Assembly: GCF_025024155.1 (NCBI RefSeq)
Contig: NW_026251709.1
Span: 682,001-746,000, forward strand
DNA from: Gamsiella multidivaricata
Taxonomy: Eukaryota > Mortierellomycota > Mortierellomycetes > Mortierellales > Mortierellaceae
Direction of reading: 5' to 3'
DNA length: 64,000 bases
Shown here: positions 23,704 to 35,918 of the stretch, piece by piece
Position numbering within the stretch: the stretch's first letter is position 1
How the letters are laid out: each line of letters starts with the position of its first letter
Program-made: the position numbers and the translations under genes
Notes under the pieces: generated by a model
Databases searched by the model: none
Told to the model about the DNA's origin: nothing
What the model saw: only the letters and a program-made list of their open reading frames with translations

Positions 23704-24769
23704 ATGTCGCCGGATGTGTCATCGCTCAGGTACCGTGCCATCGCCGGTGCAGCGACCCTGGCCAAGCCAGCAGCAGCCGCCTTAGGAATCTCTGTTTCAC
23801 AGATCCCTCCCCACCACACCCTCACGTCGCTCTCCATCACCCATGTCCAGTTCTCGCAAAACAACTTTCTCTCGAAGCTGCTAGCCTATGTGACACTGTC
23901 CCCACTGGGTATCATCTGCAGTTATGTCGCTATCGTCCTCACCTCTCGGGATCTGAAGCCCCTAGTCATGTTTGCAGGCCAACTCGCCAACGAATTCGTC
24001 AACCAGGTCCTGAAACGGCTCTTCAAGCAGGCTAGGCCTACAGGTAACGTGAAACTCTTCAATTACTGGATGCAGCTCTCTGAATATCTCAATGCAGTTG
24101 AATGTCTGAATGTCCAACTGACGCAGTGAATCTATGATAGAGTATCTCGGAGATGGCTATGGAATGCCCTCTAGCCACTCTCAGTTCATGGCCTACTTTG
24201 CAACCTACACCGCGATTCTCATGTACCGAAGGTAAGTTGCGTTTATTCGCTTCCAACTGATGTTTATATTGCCGTCTGCTTTGAGGAGATCTATGCTAAT
24301 CTCATCGTATTAACATAGAGGAGGGGCATCTGACGGTTTCCTCCCACATCTCGTATCTGGTTGTGTCGTCCTTTGGTCCGCTCTGGTTGTCTACTCTCGG
24401 TAAGTTGATGCTGTGCCGTTTGAAAGCCACTACACTTCCTTGTCGTGGTCAGTTTTAACCGTATAGACATGATCGTTTCTGACCTTGTAAACGCTCTGCT
24501 GTTACGATTTCAACTGTAGCGTACATTTATATTATCACACATGGCAACAGGTGGTGGCAGGAAGCCTTTGCGGTATTGCGTTTGCACTGGGTTACTACTA
24601 CATTGTCAATAGCGTCTTGCGGCCACAAGGTGTCTTTGACTGGATCGTCAATCTTCCGTTGGCAAAGCAATTCTACGTCCGGGACACAGACGCGATCCCC
24701 GATCTCGCCAAATTCGACTGGGAGATGTGGCAACAACATCGTAATGCCGACCATACCAAGCAGGAATAG
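23704..24769 (+). CDS. CWH8: Dolichyl-diphosphatase (PAP2 family)
   Basis: Four exons (23704..24043, 24141..24231, 24319..24399, 24520..24769) give 253 residues. The enzyme (Cwh8/Cax4, DOLPP1 in animals) hydrolyses dolichyl diphosphate on the lumenal side of the ER, recycling the carrier after N-glycan transfer. All three PAP2 phosphatase motifs are present: KRLFKQARPT (about residues 104-113), GMPSSHSQFM, and R171-x5-H177 in RVHLYYHTW. The hydrophobic segments LLAYVTLSPLGIICSYVAIV, SGCVVLWSALVVYS and SLCGIAFALGYYYIVNSVL fit the multi-span topology. Its upstream partner in dolichol metabolism, DFG10, is about 34 kb away in the same window. Confidence 0.93.
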
Positions 24770-24937
24770 ATTGTACATTCCCCTTCTCGATAACGCTTGA
24801 TGACTAAAACGATTCAACATATTACCAATGTCACTCGAAATGCTTTTACGATGATTCTTTTTTTATTACTGCAGAGATTATGTTACAAGGAAGGATATAG
24901 CGGAGAGTGAGTGGTATTTGCGCAAAGGATGTCCTTT

Positions 24938-25857
24938 TTAAGCACTTGACCTTAAGCCGACAGCGACAGCCAGGCTATTGATCAAATTCGAGGGAGCCAA
25001 GGACGACATCAGAGTAGTGGCCTTGGCAGCATCAGCGGCCTGTGCTGCCTCAAGGGCTTCCTGCTCCTTCTTTGACAAGGGCAAGCCGACAAGCTCGTCA
25101 TCAAACTCCTGGAAGATATCGATGTTTCGGATGAAGGCCTGGCAGGACTCCTGGACGATCTGGTTGTGGGTCACCTCATCGACTTCAACCTGGTTCAGAC
25201 GAATGCGGTATTGGTCCTTGAACCCGGTCTTGTCCTCGATCTCGTCAAAGCTGTAGAAGGCAACACCCTTGCCCTCGGGCAAGTCGTTGTACTTCTGCAG
25301 CTTCTTGGCCAGGATCTGACCACCGGAGAGATCACCAAGGTAGCGGACATAGGCATGAGCGATGAGCAGCTCGGGTTTGGTGGCACTGCAGCGCTCGATG
25401 GCCTCGATGTAGGCCTTCTGGGCGGGCGAGACAGGGTTCAGCATCTCACGCCATTCGGAGCCGTTAAAGAACTCGAGATCCTCCTCGAGGGCCTGCTTAC
25501 GGGAGAGCTCTTTGGGGAAGTAAATAAGCTGGATGTTTGCGTTGTCCTTGTGCTCGTCAAGGGCCTTTTCAAGAGCGCTGCGCGGCGAAGAAGAAAAAAA
25601 AAATTGTTTGAGTCGTTGGAAATAAGGGGTTTTTTGTGCAAAATCGATTATCCTTCCCCATGCATTCCCAATGTGTAACAGTTACTGCGACTGTGCTCGC
25701 GTTCTTACCTGTAGATCTGGTAGAGAGAGATGAGGAACCTGCCATAGACAGCAGGGGAAATCTCGCCCTTGAAAAAGTACTTGACGAACTTTGAACGCTC
25801 GGCCTCGGCGTGAACGGTCTTGGTGCCTTCCTTGAGATCGACAGCGAGAAGAGTCAT
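24938..25857 (-). CDS. HMX1: Heme oxygenase (HO-1 type)
   Basis: Two exons (25857..25709, 25577..24938) give 262 residues. Heme oxygenase opens heme to biliverdin, CO and Fe2+, using electrons from cytochrome P450 reductase; in fungi it mainly recovers iron and limits free heme. The proximal heme ligand is H16 in TKTVHAEAE. The distal helix signature LGDLSGGQILAKKLQKY, with the flexible glycines, is intact, as are FFNGSEWREML and YSFDEIEDKTGFKDQYRIRL. The C-terminus is only weakly hydrophobic (LINSLAVAVGL), so a classical tail anchor is doubtful. It is convergent with CWH8, with about 170 bp between stops. A TATA-like palindrome lies 305 bp upstream of the ATG. Confidence 0.94.
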
Positions 25858-28530
25858 TGTAAAAAGTGGGTCTGCTTATGTTTTTAGTCACAAAGGAAAA
25901 GACGAAAGATCGTTGGAATCGAGATTAGAGACGAGTCGGAATGGCTCATTCAGCGAATGAGTAAACCGTCAGGCATAAGTGAAAGGAGCGCGAGGGACAG
26001 GAGACGGACCTTGAGAGAGAGAGAGATTGACGAGGACTTGTAGTGCGTTTAAGCGAGCGTGGGATAGTTCAGGGACAGGTGTGGGGTATAGGTGTAAAGG
26101 TGAATATGAGGATGGAATGTGGATGAAAAAAAGAGAGGGAATCAGTGGATGCCGGGGTGGGTATTTATACCCAAGGGACGGGGCAAACGGCGTGGGAGAA
26201 GGTATCCACTTTTCGTATTGTAAGCAGAGAATGGCGCCCTTTTTTTTGTTTATGAGGCTGTTAGATTGCTTGTATTCAGTCCAATTGAATCGAAGTGGTA
26301 CCTGACCTGACGGATATGTCAAATCTGATAAGAAAATTCTATTCCTTCGTCTCTCTTCTGGGCACACAGGTCTCAGCTTCAATCATCTGCACGCCCTTAC
26401 TCGAAAAAAACGCAACATACACTCACATCTGACCATCGGCCAGGAATTGCACTCTTTCCTGCCACGGCGCTGTTTGCACAGAGTAAATCTTAAATCACTG
26501 CCGAGATGGCCTTAAACAGCACCGACCATGACTAGTGTCTGCTACCAAAGGCCTATATTTCAGTAAACAGCATTTACATCCGCACCAATCTTTACCCTAC
26601 ATTCTTTCCTTCCCACCCCTCTTCATCCATTAAGCACGCCGTCGCCGCTTCATAATCAGTAAATGCAAATAAAAAAACATTCATCGCGGCTCAGGTTTTC
26701 AATCCACTCTTTTTTTTTTCGGAACATCATGCCGCGTAATCAACCATGTCTTGATCGGAACCTCAAATACTTATTAGTCATGTCCGTTCGACTCTTCTCG
26801 CCCTTCTTTTTTGTTCGTTCCTATTGACAAAAAGGATGGATCCAAACACGAAAGGCCGTGATGAAGCTCCAAAGTTCAAGGCAGTTATTTATTTATTTTT
26901 TCTTGGGAAGACCTATAAATTCTCCGATTGGCTAGATTTTCCTCGTACACGACTAATTTGTCACGTATAGTTTCTACAAAATCAGCTGGGCGTAGCCGCA
27001 CTATCATCATCCTCAAGAGAGTTATTCATGGTTCCTGAACGGCCATGCTCTTCAGTTCCTGGTATTGAATGAATGAATTGGGATTGATACCTTGCCAATA
27101 AACGAAAAAAAAACTTCTCATCGTGGCACCGACTCTGGACTCGGGAACGGTGTTTATGCCGCTCACTAGCAGGGATGAATAATGATGGTGATGAAAAGAC
27201 CATGGGTTACAGCCGATTGTTGTTCCATGGCGTAAGCATAGACTGTGAGAGACGGCGGCAACGAAGCACTATAAGCATTATAAGCAGAAGGCGTCATGTC
27301 TGCAATGATATGATTGGGTCTTATGATGAGGTGCAGTCTGGATGACCCGTTTTGGTGGCGTTGTTTGGTTCCGTAGATCCCTAGGCTGGCAAAACTCGCG
27401 TTTCCGCTTTTGCCAACAGTCTGCCCGTGTAGCACGTTTCTCTCTTTCCTCTTTAATTTCTTTCGCTCTCTTCTTTTGAGGCGCCAGCGCCCATGATTCA
27501 TTGTCTCTCATCCTTCCTCAACGTGTTAAGCGAGCCTATCATGTGTGGAAGAGTCGTTACTCTCAATGGATGAACTGGACCCTACCCCTACGAATCAGCG
27601 AATGCCCCGATAGTCCCAGAAGGGTCGATAAACACTTGTACGTGCCAAGATAGACAACCCGGCGGAAACACAGGATGCCGTGATAATAGTAGGTGCTGTG
27701 GGATAATTCTCGTGCGTGGCAAAGTTGATAGATAAGTAGCGTTTCATTTTACAAAGACGTGTTACAATCTGCAGATGAAGATGTCCATATGACAGATGAA
27801 CCGATACTTTAAGAGAGGAATTCGTTCATGAATGGACCGAGATACGAGAGCACACGCTTACTTTGGGTTGCATATCCTTCGGACGCCGGAATGAGGAAAT
27901 GGAAGGGATGGGTCTGAGCAGTCTGATCCGAAGAGATGGTCAAGGAAAGCGAAGGCGACTATGTCTTGGCAAACATATGATTAATGCTATGCTATGCTGT
28001 GCTGTGTGTGGGCCGTTGGCGTTTGATGGCAGTGTAGAGCAAGTGTGTGCTTGCCTTAGTTTACAGCCCATGTCCGGCATATAAAATGAAGCTCTCTCTC
28101 TCTTTGAAGTAAACGCCCTGTGCAGCTCTGCCTCCTTCCCCTTAAAAGAAGCTTCTTTGTCGTGTGCTTCACCTCCGCTAATTCGCTTACATCTCCACCC
28201 ACACTTTCCCCCTCCCCGCTCGGCCCTTTCCTCTTCTGCACTTCCTTCCACGGACACACACACATCTCCACTTCATCTCGCGCCTCCCTCCAGGCTCTTC
28301 TCGTCTTGTCTCCTCCCCCATACTCTTTCACATACCCCACAGTCGCCAATTCGTGGGTTCTGCCCTGTCCGAGCAGGACTTTGTCATTACATCACGCGAA
28401 ATCATAAAGATGCCAAGCGCCTAGTTCCTGACTTTCCATTTTCTTTTTTATATATATTTTTCACCACACCCCAACCCTTCTCTTCCACATACCCTTCCGC
28501 TTCCCCTACTCAACACACCCGACTGCCAAC
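25858..28530. other. Large intergenic region between divergent heme oxygenase and TMEM135 genes
   Basis: About 2.7 kb. It includes the candidate TATA box for heme oxygenase, the second copy of the 18-nt string at 26272-26289, a TATAAAA at 28080-28086 and a long C/T-rich leader-like stretch (28110-28500) before the TMEM135 ATG. No supported gene is seen in between. Confidence 0.55.
26159..26172 (-). promoter_or_regulatory. Candidate TATA box for heme oxygenase
   Basis: The near-palindrome GGGTATAAATACCC (minus strand) lies about 305 bp upstream of the heme oxygenase ATG. It contains TATAAATA flanked by matching G/C triplets. A TATA box would fit an inducible gene. The transcription start itself was not determined. 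Confidence 0.4.
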
Positions 28531-31186
28531 ATGGAGGATGCCTGGGAGAACTTTCTTGAGGCAATTGCCGGGCTGCTGTCCATAGCCTTGACGAATAAAG
28601 AGACGGAAAAGGTCATTGCCGGATTCAACAATTTCCAACAGCGACTGCAGCGTCTTAGCAGGTACTGTAAAGCCGTGCGATGCATGCACACTTTGCCCCT
28701 GCGTTGAAACTGGAACAAAAGGGTCCGAGACCGTTAAACTTCGGACGTTGGGATGAACCCTCATGAACTGACGATGACTCATTCGTTCTCGGCATCGCAA
28801 CTGTAGTCATAACCTTCAGCGGCTGCACCTCGAAATCACCCAGGACACGAAACGGGTCAACAAGTGTAAGCACGAGGGCAAGACTTGCACCCAGAATGTG
28901 ACTCGAGGATTCCTCAAGACCTGGGTTATTGGATACGTGGTCAAGTACATGATCGGTGTCTTGCCCGCGCTCCTGACGGGGAAGGCCCTGAAAAAGTAAG
29001 TCGGTTATGCCCATGCGAAAGGCTCCTTTTATTTATTGTTGTTTTCCGGCATTTTTTTTTACAGCAGAAAGTGACAGGTATGGCAGCTATCTACAAAACA
29101 CAACTAAGGAAAAACTGGAAGGGCCAGCAACAAGATCAGCAAGATAGGCAGAAGATCTATTTTGAAGCAGGAACATCCTTCCATTACGCATGAATAGAGG
29201 GCATCATCCGACTGACCCGACAACCACGAGCATTCCGAGTTGTTTTGTTACAGCTTGCTTCCCGTTCTTTGCTCGAATCAATCTATCATGCATTTTGAAA
29301 TCTCGGATGGAACGGATGTCAAATGCTTGACGGTGTTTATTTTGGCGGTGAGCCTTTTGACTGGTCCCATTTGGCGATGTCAGGGAGAAGAATGGCAGGG
29401 AGGAGCGTGTTTAGATCGTATCATCTGTGCTGCCCGGTTCAACGGCGGTAGTAGGGTTGCTCATGTGCTTAACATAGATCCAGATGAGGGCTCGGTATTG
29501 TGGGTGAACTATTAGTTCATTCAAAGGGGGAGAGGATGCAATATGGGTATTGGGGGAAGGGCTGCAGGTCATCATTCTTGACTCTCCACAGAAAACCCTT
29601 TCTGTTGCCTTCACATGCCAGCCAGGCACCTACACATCACATACTCTTCCGCATGTATGTTTTGTATACCAGTTATTTTATCCTAGCTCTATTTTTTTTT
29701 TCTCACGTTTTCTCTCGCTCCATCAATTGAATCGAAATTAGTCCAGGGATATTTAAGAAAAGCGGAGGCAGAGACACTGTCGGATTCGCGTTCTTCCTGT
29801 CCTCATTCTTGTCCGCCTACAAGGCGGTGCTCTGCACCATGCGGTACTATCGGCCGGATCACGAGGGTGACCGGCTGAACGCGTTTGTGGCCGGATCTGT
29901 TGCAGGACTGACACTGTTGCTCGACAAGAACAAGAGTCGCAGGACTGCACTCACTCTCTACCTGTTCACGCGATCGATCCAGTTCGGATCGAGCTACACG
30001 ATGAAAAAGTGGGCTGAGCACCGGGACGCCAAGAGGGCTGCGAATCGCCAGGCGCTCATGGACAATGCGGAGTTTACGGGACAGAAGCAGACACTCGTGA
30101 CAAAGAATGGATGGGACGATATTCTTGCAAAGGTATTAACGGCATCGGCGGCAACCATTCTGATGTCGCTCACGGCCTCGGTCAACTTGTACTCATGTGT
30201 CATTGAGCCGGACGCCATGCCGAGGTCCTACTGGAACTTTATCATGCAGCACTCAGGTCTGCCCCAAAAGTTCGGACCCATGTTCCCGCCCCTGATAGAG
30301 ACATTCCAGTCTCAGTACAAGATCCTGAAGGAGCTGCCGGGCGGCATGGAGAACGTTGGCATCCCAGCGGGCATGTCATCCAAGGACTTTGTCGCACAGA
30401 ACATTTCGCCCAACATTGCGACATTGTTTCCTAGCGGTCTGCACCACGACTTTCAGCTGTGCGCGTTGCTTCACCCCCTGACGCCTTGCAAGGGACACGC
30501 GTTAGATGTCCTCACAGGCGAGTTTGCTCGTGCAGCCAAGATGTACGGTACACTGAACTTTGTAAGTTGCCACTCAGTTGTTACCGTATTGGATTCTGGT
30601 ATATATTGGCACGTAAGGCAGAAAGATTCTCACTGACGACGACTTCTTGGTTTCATAGATCGTAACTCTCGTCTTCCAGCATAAGAAACTAGCGACGAAT
30701 CCTAAGGGAGTCGCGTATCGCTATTTCAAATCGACTTTGCGGTCATGCCTCTTCTTGACAATGTATGTCTTGGGCGCGTTCAGCACTCCCTGTGTGACGC
30801 GTAGGGTCTTCAAGAGTGAGGTCCTTTTCACGTAAGTCGCGAAAGCTGCTATTCACTTTTTTGGGTTTCTTTACAATTATCAAATGCACTCACCTTTTAT
30901 TTCTCTCTTCAATAGCTATCTTTTCAACGGCATTATTTCTGGATTGGCGGTCTTGATTGAAGCGCCTGGACGCCAGATGGAGTTGGCATTGTACTGCCTG
31001 CCCCGTGCGCTGGAGACTGCGTGGAACCTGCTGTTGAAGCGTGGGCTGGTCCGCAATGTTCCTTATGGCGATATCGCATTGTTCAGTGCATCGATGGGAG
31101 TGATGATGACCCTGTACCAGAACGATCCCAGCGTGATTAACAAGCACTACCTCACAGTTTTGACCCGCGTCTTTGGACGCAACTAG
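28531..31186 (+). CDS. TMEM135: TMEM135-like membrane protein
   Basis: Five exons (28531..28661, 28807..28995, 29742..30561, 30659..30831, 30916..31186) give 527 residues. TMEM135 proteins are multi-span membrane proteins tied to peroxisomes, mitochondrial dynamics and fat metabolism in animals; their molecular action is unsettled. Support comes from a Cys-bearing N-terminal segment (KHEGKTCTQNVTRGFLKTWV), GFAFFLSSFLSAYKAVLCTM, repeated glycine-bearing helices such as RLNAFVAGSVAGLTLLL that resemble the Tim17/Pmp24 fold, and the conserved loop LLHPLTPCKGHALDVLTG. The second intron (28996..29741, 746 bp) is unusually long for this region; its ends join NPGIF in perfect phase. The fungal role is unknown. 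Confidence 0.84.
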
Positions 31187-31367
31187 AGCAGTTGTTTACT
31201 ATTTTAACATGCACCACATCAGATAATAAACAATTGCCAAATGAAATATGTGACAAGTGAACCTGACTGAAAGCTCATCCCATCATCTTGACCATCGACC
31301 ATCACTCTTTCGACACACCTCGACAGCGCATCAGCCAGGAGCGGAATAACAAAAGAAGCCGATCAGC

Positions 31368-32529
31368 ATGTCGACCATCATCCCACAGACCTGGAAGTTT
31401 GACTTTACATCCGTAGACGCCTCATAGTAAGACAAGCAGCCAGGGATGGGCAAGGGAGAGGTTTCTTCAGAACGAACAAGACATTTAGAGATGATGTTCC
31501 ACGAAGTCGCGCCATCACTATGCCATTCTACTCGCTCACAAAAACATCCACCACCCTTTGCGACAAAAAAAAAAAAAAAAAAAAAACAGTAGCAAACGCA
31601 GCGTCGCAGACCCTCCAGGATACGTCGGTTTAAAAGATGTCGCCTCAAGAGGACAGGTACGCATGTTTTGTTATACAACTGGATAATCTGAGTACGACAC
31701 GACAATGTAATGCCCGTTCTCGGGTCTGCTAACGATTGGTTTTCTTGGATTGTCCGTTGATAGAAAGGATCCAAGGGCAAGGAAATAGACAACGAGCTTT
31801 TGAAAGTCAAGGTACATACACATCATATCCCAGGAAGCTGTCCATCAACCACACAGGGACTACTCTCAGCACATACATTATCCGATCGGCCATTTGGAAT
31901 CAATCGAACTTACCAAAAAAAAAAAGCGACTTCTTCCTCTCCGTCTTCGACTGACCACTGGTTTTTTTTTTCTTGTCTGCATTGTTTATTGATCGATACG
32001 ACATTCACAGAAAGCATGGGATACGGCATTGGCGCCAGGAAAGCAGCTTCCAATGCAGGGATTCATGCTGTGGATGAGCGGTAACAGCGTCCAGATCTTT
32101 TCCGTCGCCATCACGGCCATGCTCATGTTCTCGCCTATCAAAGCGGTCCTCAACATGTCCCAGGGTAAGCATACCTCAATCTTCTAAAACCTCCTGGGGC
32201 TCAGAAGTTCGTTTTCATACTTTGCATGTTAAGGTTGGATCGAACCGACAACGAGCGACATCATGACATTTTCTTCTTCTTCTTCTATGTATTTTACTAC
32301 TTCGTTTATAATCCTTCTAGTCTTTGAACGCTACGAAACAGTGTCGCCCGTGAAGGTCTCCTTTCTGGAGAGCAAGTTGGCGTTGCCGAAACTGACGTTT
32401 GTGGCGATGCAGATCTTGACGATCCTCTTGGGCATGTGGAAGTTGAATTCGATGGGGTTGTTGCCGACCTCGCATTCGGACTGGTTGGCCTTCTTGGATC
32501 CCAAGGTGCCTCTGGAGTACACTGCGTAA
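31368..32529 (+). CDS. EMC4: ER membrane protein complex subunit 4
   Basis: Five exons (31368..31426, 31590..31656, 31764..31811, 32011..32164, 32321..32529) give 178 residues, the usual EMC4 size. EMC inserts tail-anchored and multi-span proteins into the ER membrane; EMC4 forms part of its cytosolic vestibule and membrane cavity. The N-terminus (WKFDFTSVDASY, then DPPGYVGLKDVASRGQKG) and the core AWDTALAPGKQLPMQGFMLW, MSGNSVQIFSVAITAMLMFS are diagnostic, and two or three hydrophobic helices are visible. The first two exons are small. Intron 1 ends in 22 A residues directly before CAG, an odd acceptor. An ATG in another frame at 31638 is a false start. Confidence 0.92.
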
Positions 32530-33012
32530 TGCCTTGCCCTCCCCTCCCTCCCTAGGAAAATTGAGATACAGACGAGTGGATGGACTCTACATGGATGGGG
32601 AGTGTAGGATATACAGGAGCAGCAGCAGCAGCAGCAGTATACGGCCAAAGGATAGAATGGACACAAATAAAACAACTTTTACACAAATGCTTTGCTAATC
32701 AAAGTTGTACCTATCCCTTGCGGAGGGGAGGTTATTATTGTTTTTTACTCAGAACAGCAACGTCGGTGTCTCCGAGGCGATAATGATTTCATCCGCACAA
32801 CACCACTCTAATACAGGAAAGGGATGTGATAACGTAATGTATTAAAAAGAATAATTCGAATCAAGTAATAGTACAGGACTAAAGCTGGGTATTCAAAAGA
32901 AAGAAAGATCATATCGCAATGTTCATGATGCGAAGTTTTGAGATCGTTTCAATGTGTTCATGTCGCTTTGTAGGTCGTAGCAATAATATCATATCATTTG
33001 CGGATGTGTGAT

Positions 33013-33047
<35 letters not shown>

Positions 33048-33052
33048 ATCAA
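32530..33052. other. Convergent 3' flanks of EMC4 and the Sel1 gene
   Basis: AT-rich 3' flanks of about 520 bp with a short CAG run near 32617-32637 and a GT microsatellite at the right end. No gene is seen. Confidence 0.6.
33016..33046. repeat. (GT)15 microsatellite
   Basis: Uninterrupted GT dinucleotides begin six bases after the stop codon of the minus-strand Sel1-repeat gene, so they lie in its 3' untranslated region (AC on the mRNA). They would be a useful length-polymorphism marker. Confidence 0.95.
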
Positions 33053-35918
33053 TCAATACGCGCGAAGTGTGTGCTGATGCTGGTGCTGCTTCTCCAGAGG
33101 TGCCGGACTCGTCGGCCCCCCATACTTGTCCTTCCAGATCCACGAATTCCCCATCGTCTCCAATCCCTGTGCAGCCGCCATTCGATAGTACTTTGCGGAC
33201 TTGTACATGTCCTTCTTCACTCCTATGCCGTGGTAATAGCACCATGCCAGATCGTTCTGTGCATCCGGATCTCCCTATTTTTTTTTAACGTGCAGAGCGC
33301 ATTAGTATCTTCAACTACCAGAGTTCACGACACCTTTCAAATACTGCATGCCGCTGTAGATCGAGAGGACTTACCAAGTTGGCCGCAATCTCAAAGTAAT
33401 ACGCCGCAGTCTTCTTGTTCTTATCCACACCCCACCCATGTCGGAAGCAGATCCCGAGCTCATAGATCGCCAGGACCAGTTCCCCCTTCGCCGCCGAGCT
33501 CGTGAACGAATCCCTCGAATTCAAGTCTCCGACCGCATGCTCCGCACTTTTCTGCAGATACTGGAACGCCAGGACCCGATTCGCAGTACAGCCCCATCCA
33601 TGTCGGACCGACAACCCGTACATCAACATCCCCACAGGGTCGCCAATCTCGGCAGCCGTTCGGAAGTAATGGGTCGCCTTTGAGATCTCTCCGATCTCAT
33701 GGAACTCGATCCCCTGTCGGACGTAGTCCTCGGCCTGCTCGGGCATCGGGTTTGAGGGGCTAAAGGCTTCTTCCGGGCGGACGTATCCGCCGCTAGGGAA
33801 ATGATGGGCTGGATGCATATTCAAGGGACTGTTCTTGTTATTGCTGTTGTTGCCGAGACCAGCGCCACCGCGCGCCGTTGTCGGGAGTGGATGATGTGAT
33901 AGACCACCACGAAGAAGACTGCCAGACGGCGAGAGTGCGCCTGCTCGACTAGGGGACTTGGAGCGGTTAGGATCCGAACCTGGTACGGATCCACCGTTCC
34001 GCCCTTGCTGTGCGTCTGGCCGATGACGGGAGTATTGAGACCGCATACTCTGGGCACTCTCATGACTCGGCCTGGGTTCATGCTGGCCACGTTGCTGGGC
34101 TGCGCTTTGTGAACCAGCTGATGAAGAGGTATTAGCCGGGGTCGGAAGGTAGTTCGACGGATAAGGATGCTCTTTCCAGTGTTGCGGCTGCTGTTGAAGC
34201 TGACCATGGTGCTGGTACTTTGACTTTTGGTGCTGCTGTTGAGATCCGTCCATCCGTTGCTGCGAGCGACCGGCACCGCTGTTCTGATGATAAACATTGT
34301 CTGCAGAGATGCTCCGCTCAGGAGCCATGGTCTCCTTTGACCGCGATACCGGCGGATCATTTGTGGTGTTGGCTCGGACTGGCCGTGGCCGACCTGCATC
34401 GTCCTGACGAGAGCGCGAATCGTGATATCTGTGTCCCTGATCGGTCGTCGCCAGCGATGATCCAGATCCATAGTTGCTGCCTGACTTTACGTTCCCCTGT
34501 TGCTGGTAATGAAGGCTAGAAGATTCTTTACTCGTCGGTGATTGCTGCTGTTGCTGTTGCTGTTGCTTATGTTGCTGAGAGGACTGTCCCTCATCCTTTT
34601 GTTCCTTGGCCACTGTCTTCACTCCTGATACGGCAATCGATCCCGCCGCAGACCGATCATATTGCACAATCTGCGGCCTCTGATGCGAAGCGAATGGGGT
34701 GATATTCGCTACGCCCGCTCTGCCCATATAGGTCATCGAGAGTCGATGAATCGACCTGCGATATGACACAATCGATCCAGAATCACTGTCCTCGTCCGTA
34801 TCTTCGCCTTGCTTTGGCGGCTTCTGCCGCAGCTTTTGCTGGTACTGCAGTGCCTGCTTCTCGTACTCCTGCGAGTTCTGAGTTGGCTGGTCCTGTCCAG
34901 TATTCCGGTCAAAGGACAGGGAGAGGGAGGACGATGGGATATCGGTGATGATCGACGGCCGATCAGACCGTGTAGGAGAGGATACTGTTGTCGTTGTTGC
35001 GGAGGGCCCATGGCGCGGTGAAGTTGAAGGAGTAGACCCGTTCTGTTTCAGTCCATTCTGATGCTGGCTGGATCCTGACGGCGTGGAAGATGAGCCCGGG
35101 AATGTAGACTGTTTCAGGGCGGCGACTTGTCCTTGAGCGCGTCCATGCTCCTGCCCTTGATTCTGTTCGGCAGGAGATGGCTTCTGAACCGACTGCCGTG
35201 GCACACTGCCTCCATAAGTCGGGTGTAGCTGTAGACCATGCTGTCGAGACGGCGGACTAGAGGCATACAGCCCTAATGGCGTTGAAGTGCTGCTGACTTC
35301 GCGCTGTGCTGTGGTCTTGCTGGAAACAGCCTGTCGATCGTTCCGAACGCCGTCACTGCCTGCGCCCGCTCTCATTGGTGCCCGATCGCTCTGTGGAGAA
35401 AGCAAAGATTTGTCGTCGATCACACGAGTATTTCCCTTGTTGACTGTGACAAAAACTTTGGATGCTGGGCTCGAAGGGGATATGGGCGATGGGAGGACGT
35501 TCTTCAGTGAAGAATAAGCTTGTTGCTGCTGTTGCTGAGAAGGGTGAGGTTGCGGGCTGGATTGCTGTTGATTCTGCTGTTTGGAGTTCTGTTTGCTGCC
35601 TTCGCGTGTAGAGACCGTAGGCTGTGCTTTCGCTTGTGCGCTGGCAGTGTGAGATGACGACTTTGTTGATGAAAAGGAGGATTGAGTCGTTAGATCAGAA
35701 TGGGATGCCTTGGACTTTTGGTCCTGCCGGTTCTTTGATAGCAGTTGCGAGGGTGAGGGTGGCAGCTGAGGGGCAGAGGGCTGTCTGATGGGTGGGTCAG
35801 GGTAGAGGGTATATACTTGTGGTTTGGAAGGGCGCTTTTGCTGTAGCTTTCCATGCTGTGGTGGAGGCTGCGATTGCTGTGGGCGGTGACTCCTCGAGGC
35901 TTCAGTCTTGGCAGCCAT
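33053..35918 (-). CDS. DSF2: DSF2-like Sel1-repeat protein with long Gln/Ser-rich N-terminus
   Basis: Two exons (35918..33375, 33274..33053) give 921 residues. The first 700 or so residues are disordered and rich in Gln, Ser and Pro with poly-Gln runs. Sel1/TPR-like repeats follow from about residue 725: EDYVRQGIEFHEIGEISKAT, ATHYFRTAAEIGDPVGMLMY, LAFQYLQKSAEHAVGD, YELGICFRHGWGVDKNKKTA, and in exon 2 GDPDAQNDLAWCYYHGIG and KSAKYYRMAAAQGLET. The ending GNSWIWKDKYG resembles fungal Dsf2 and related Chs4/Skt5-type Sel1 proteins, which act as adaptors in polar growth and septum formation. A specific partner cannot be inferred. Frames antisense to this exon are composition shadows. Confidence 0.83.

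Noticed and set aside
27166..27511. Basic 111-codon minus-strand frame
   Set aside because: Lys/Arg-rich start from a purine run followed by sequence without domain features; no gene evidence.
31638..31788. ATG at 31638 as the EMC4 start
   Set aside because: That frame stops soon after, while another frame of the same exon joins the upstream ATG at 31368 and the downstream EMC4 core in phase.
33016..33046. GT repeat as a possible regulatory Z-DNA element
   Set aside because: It lies just after a stop codon in a 3' untranslated region; nothing beyond an ordinary microsatellite is supported.
34220..35021. Antisense frames within the Sel1-repeat gene
   Set aside because: They are complements of Gln/Ser codons (CTG/TGC runs) in the low-complexity first exon.
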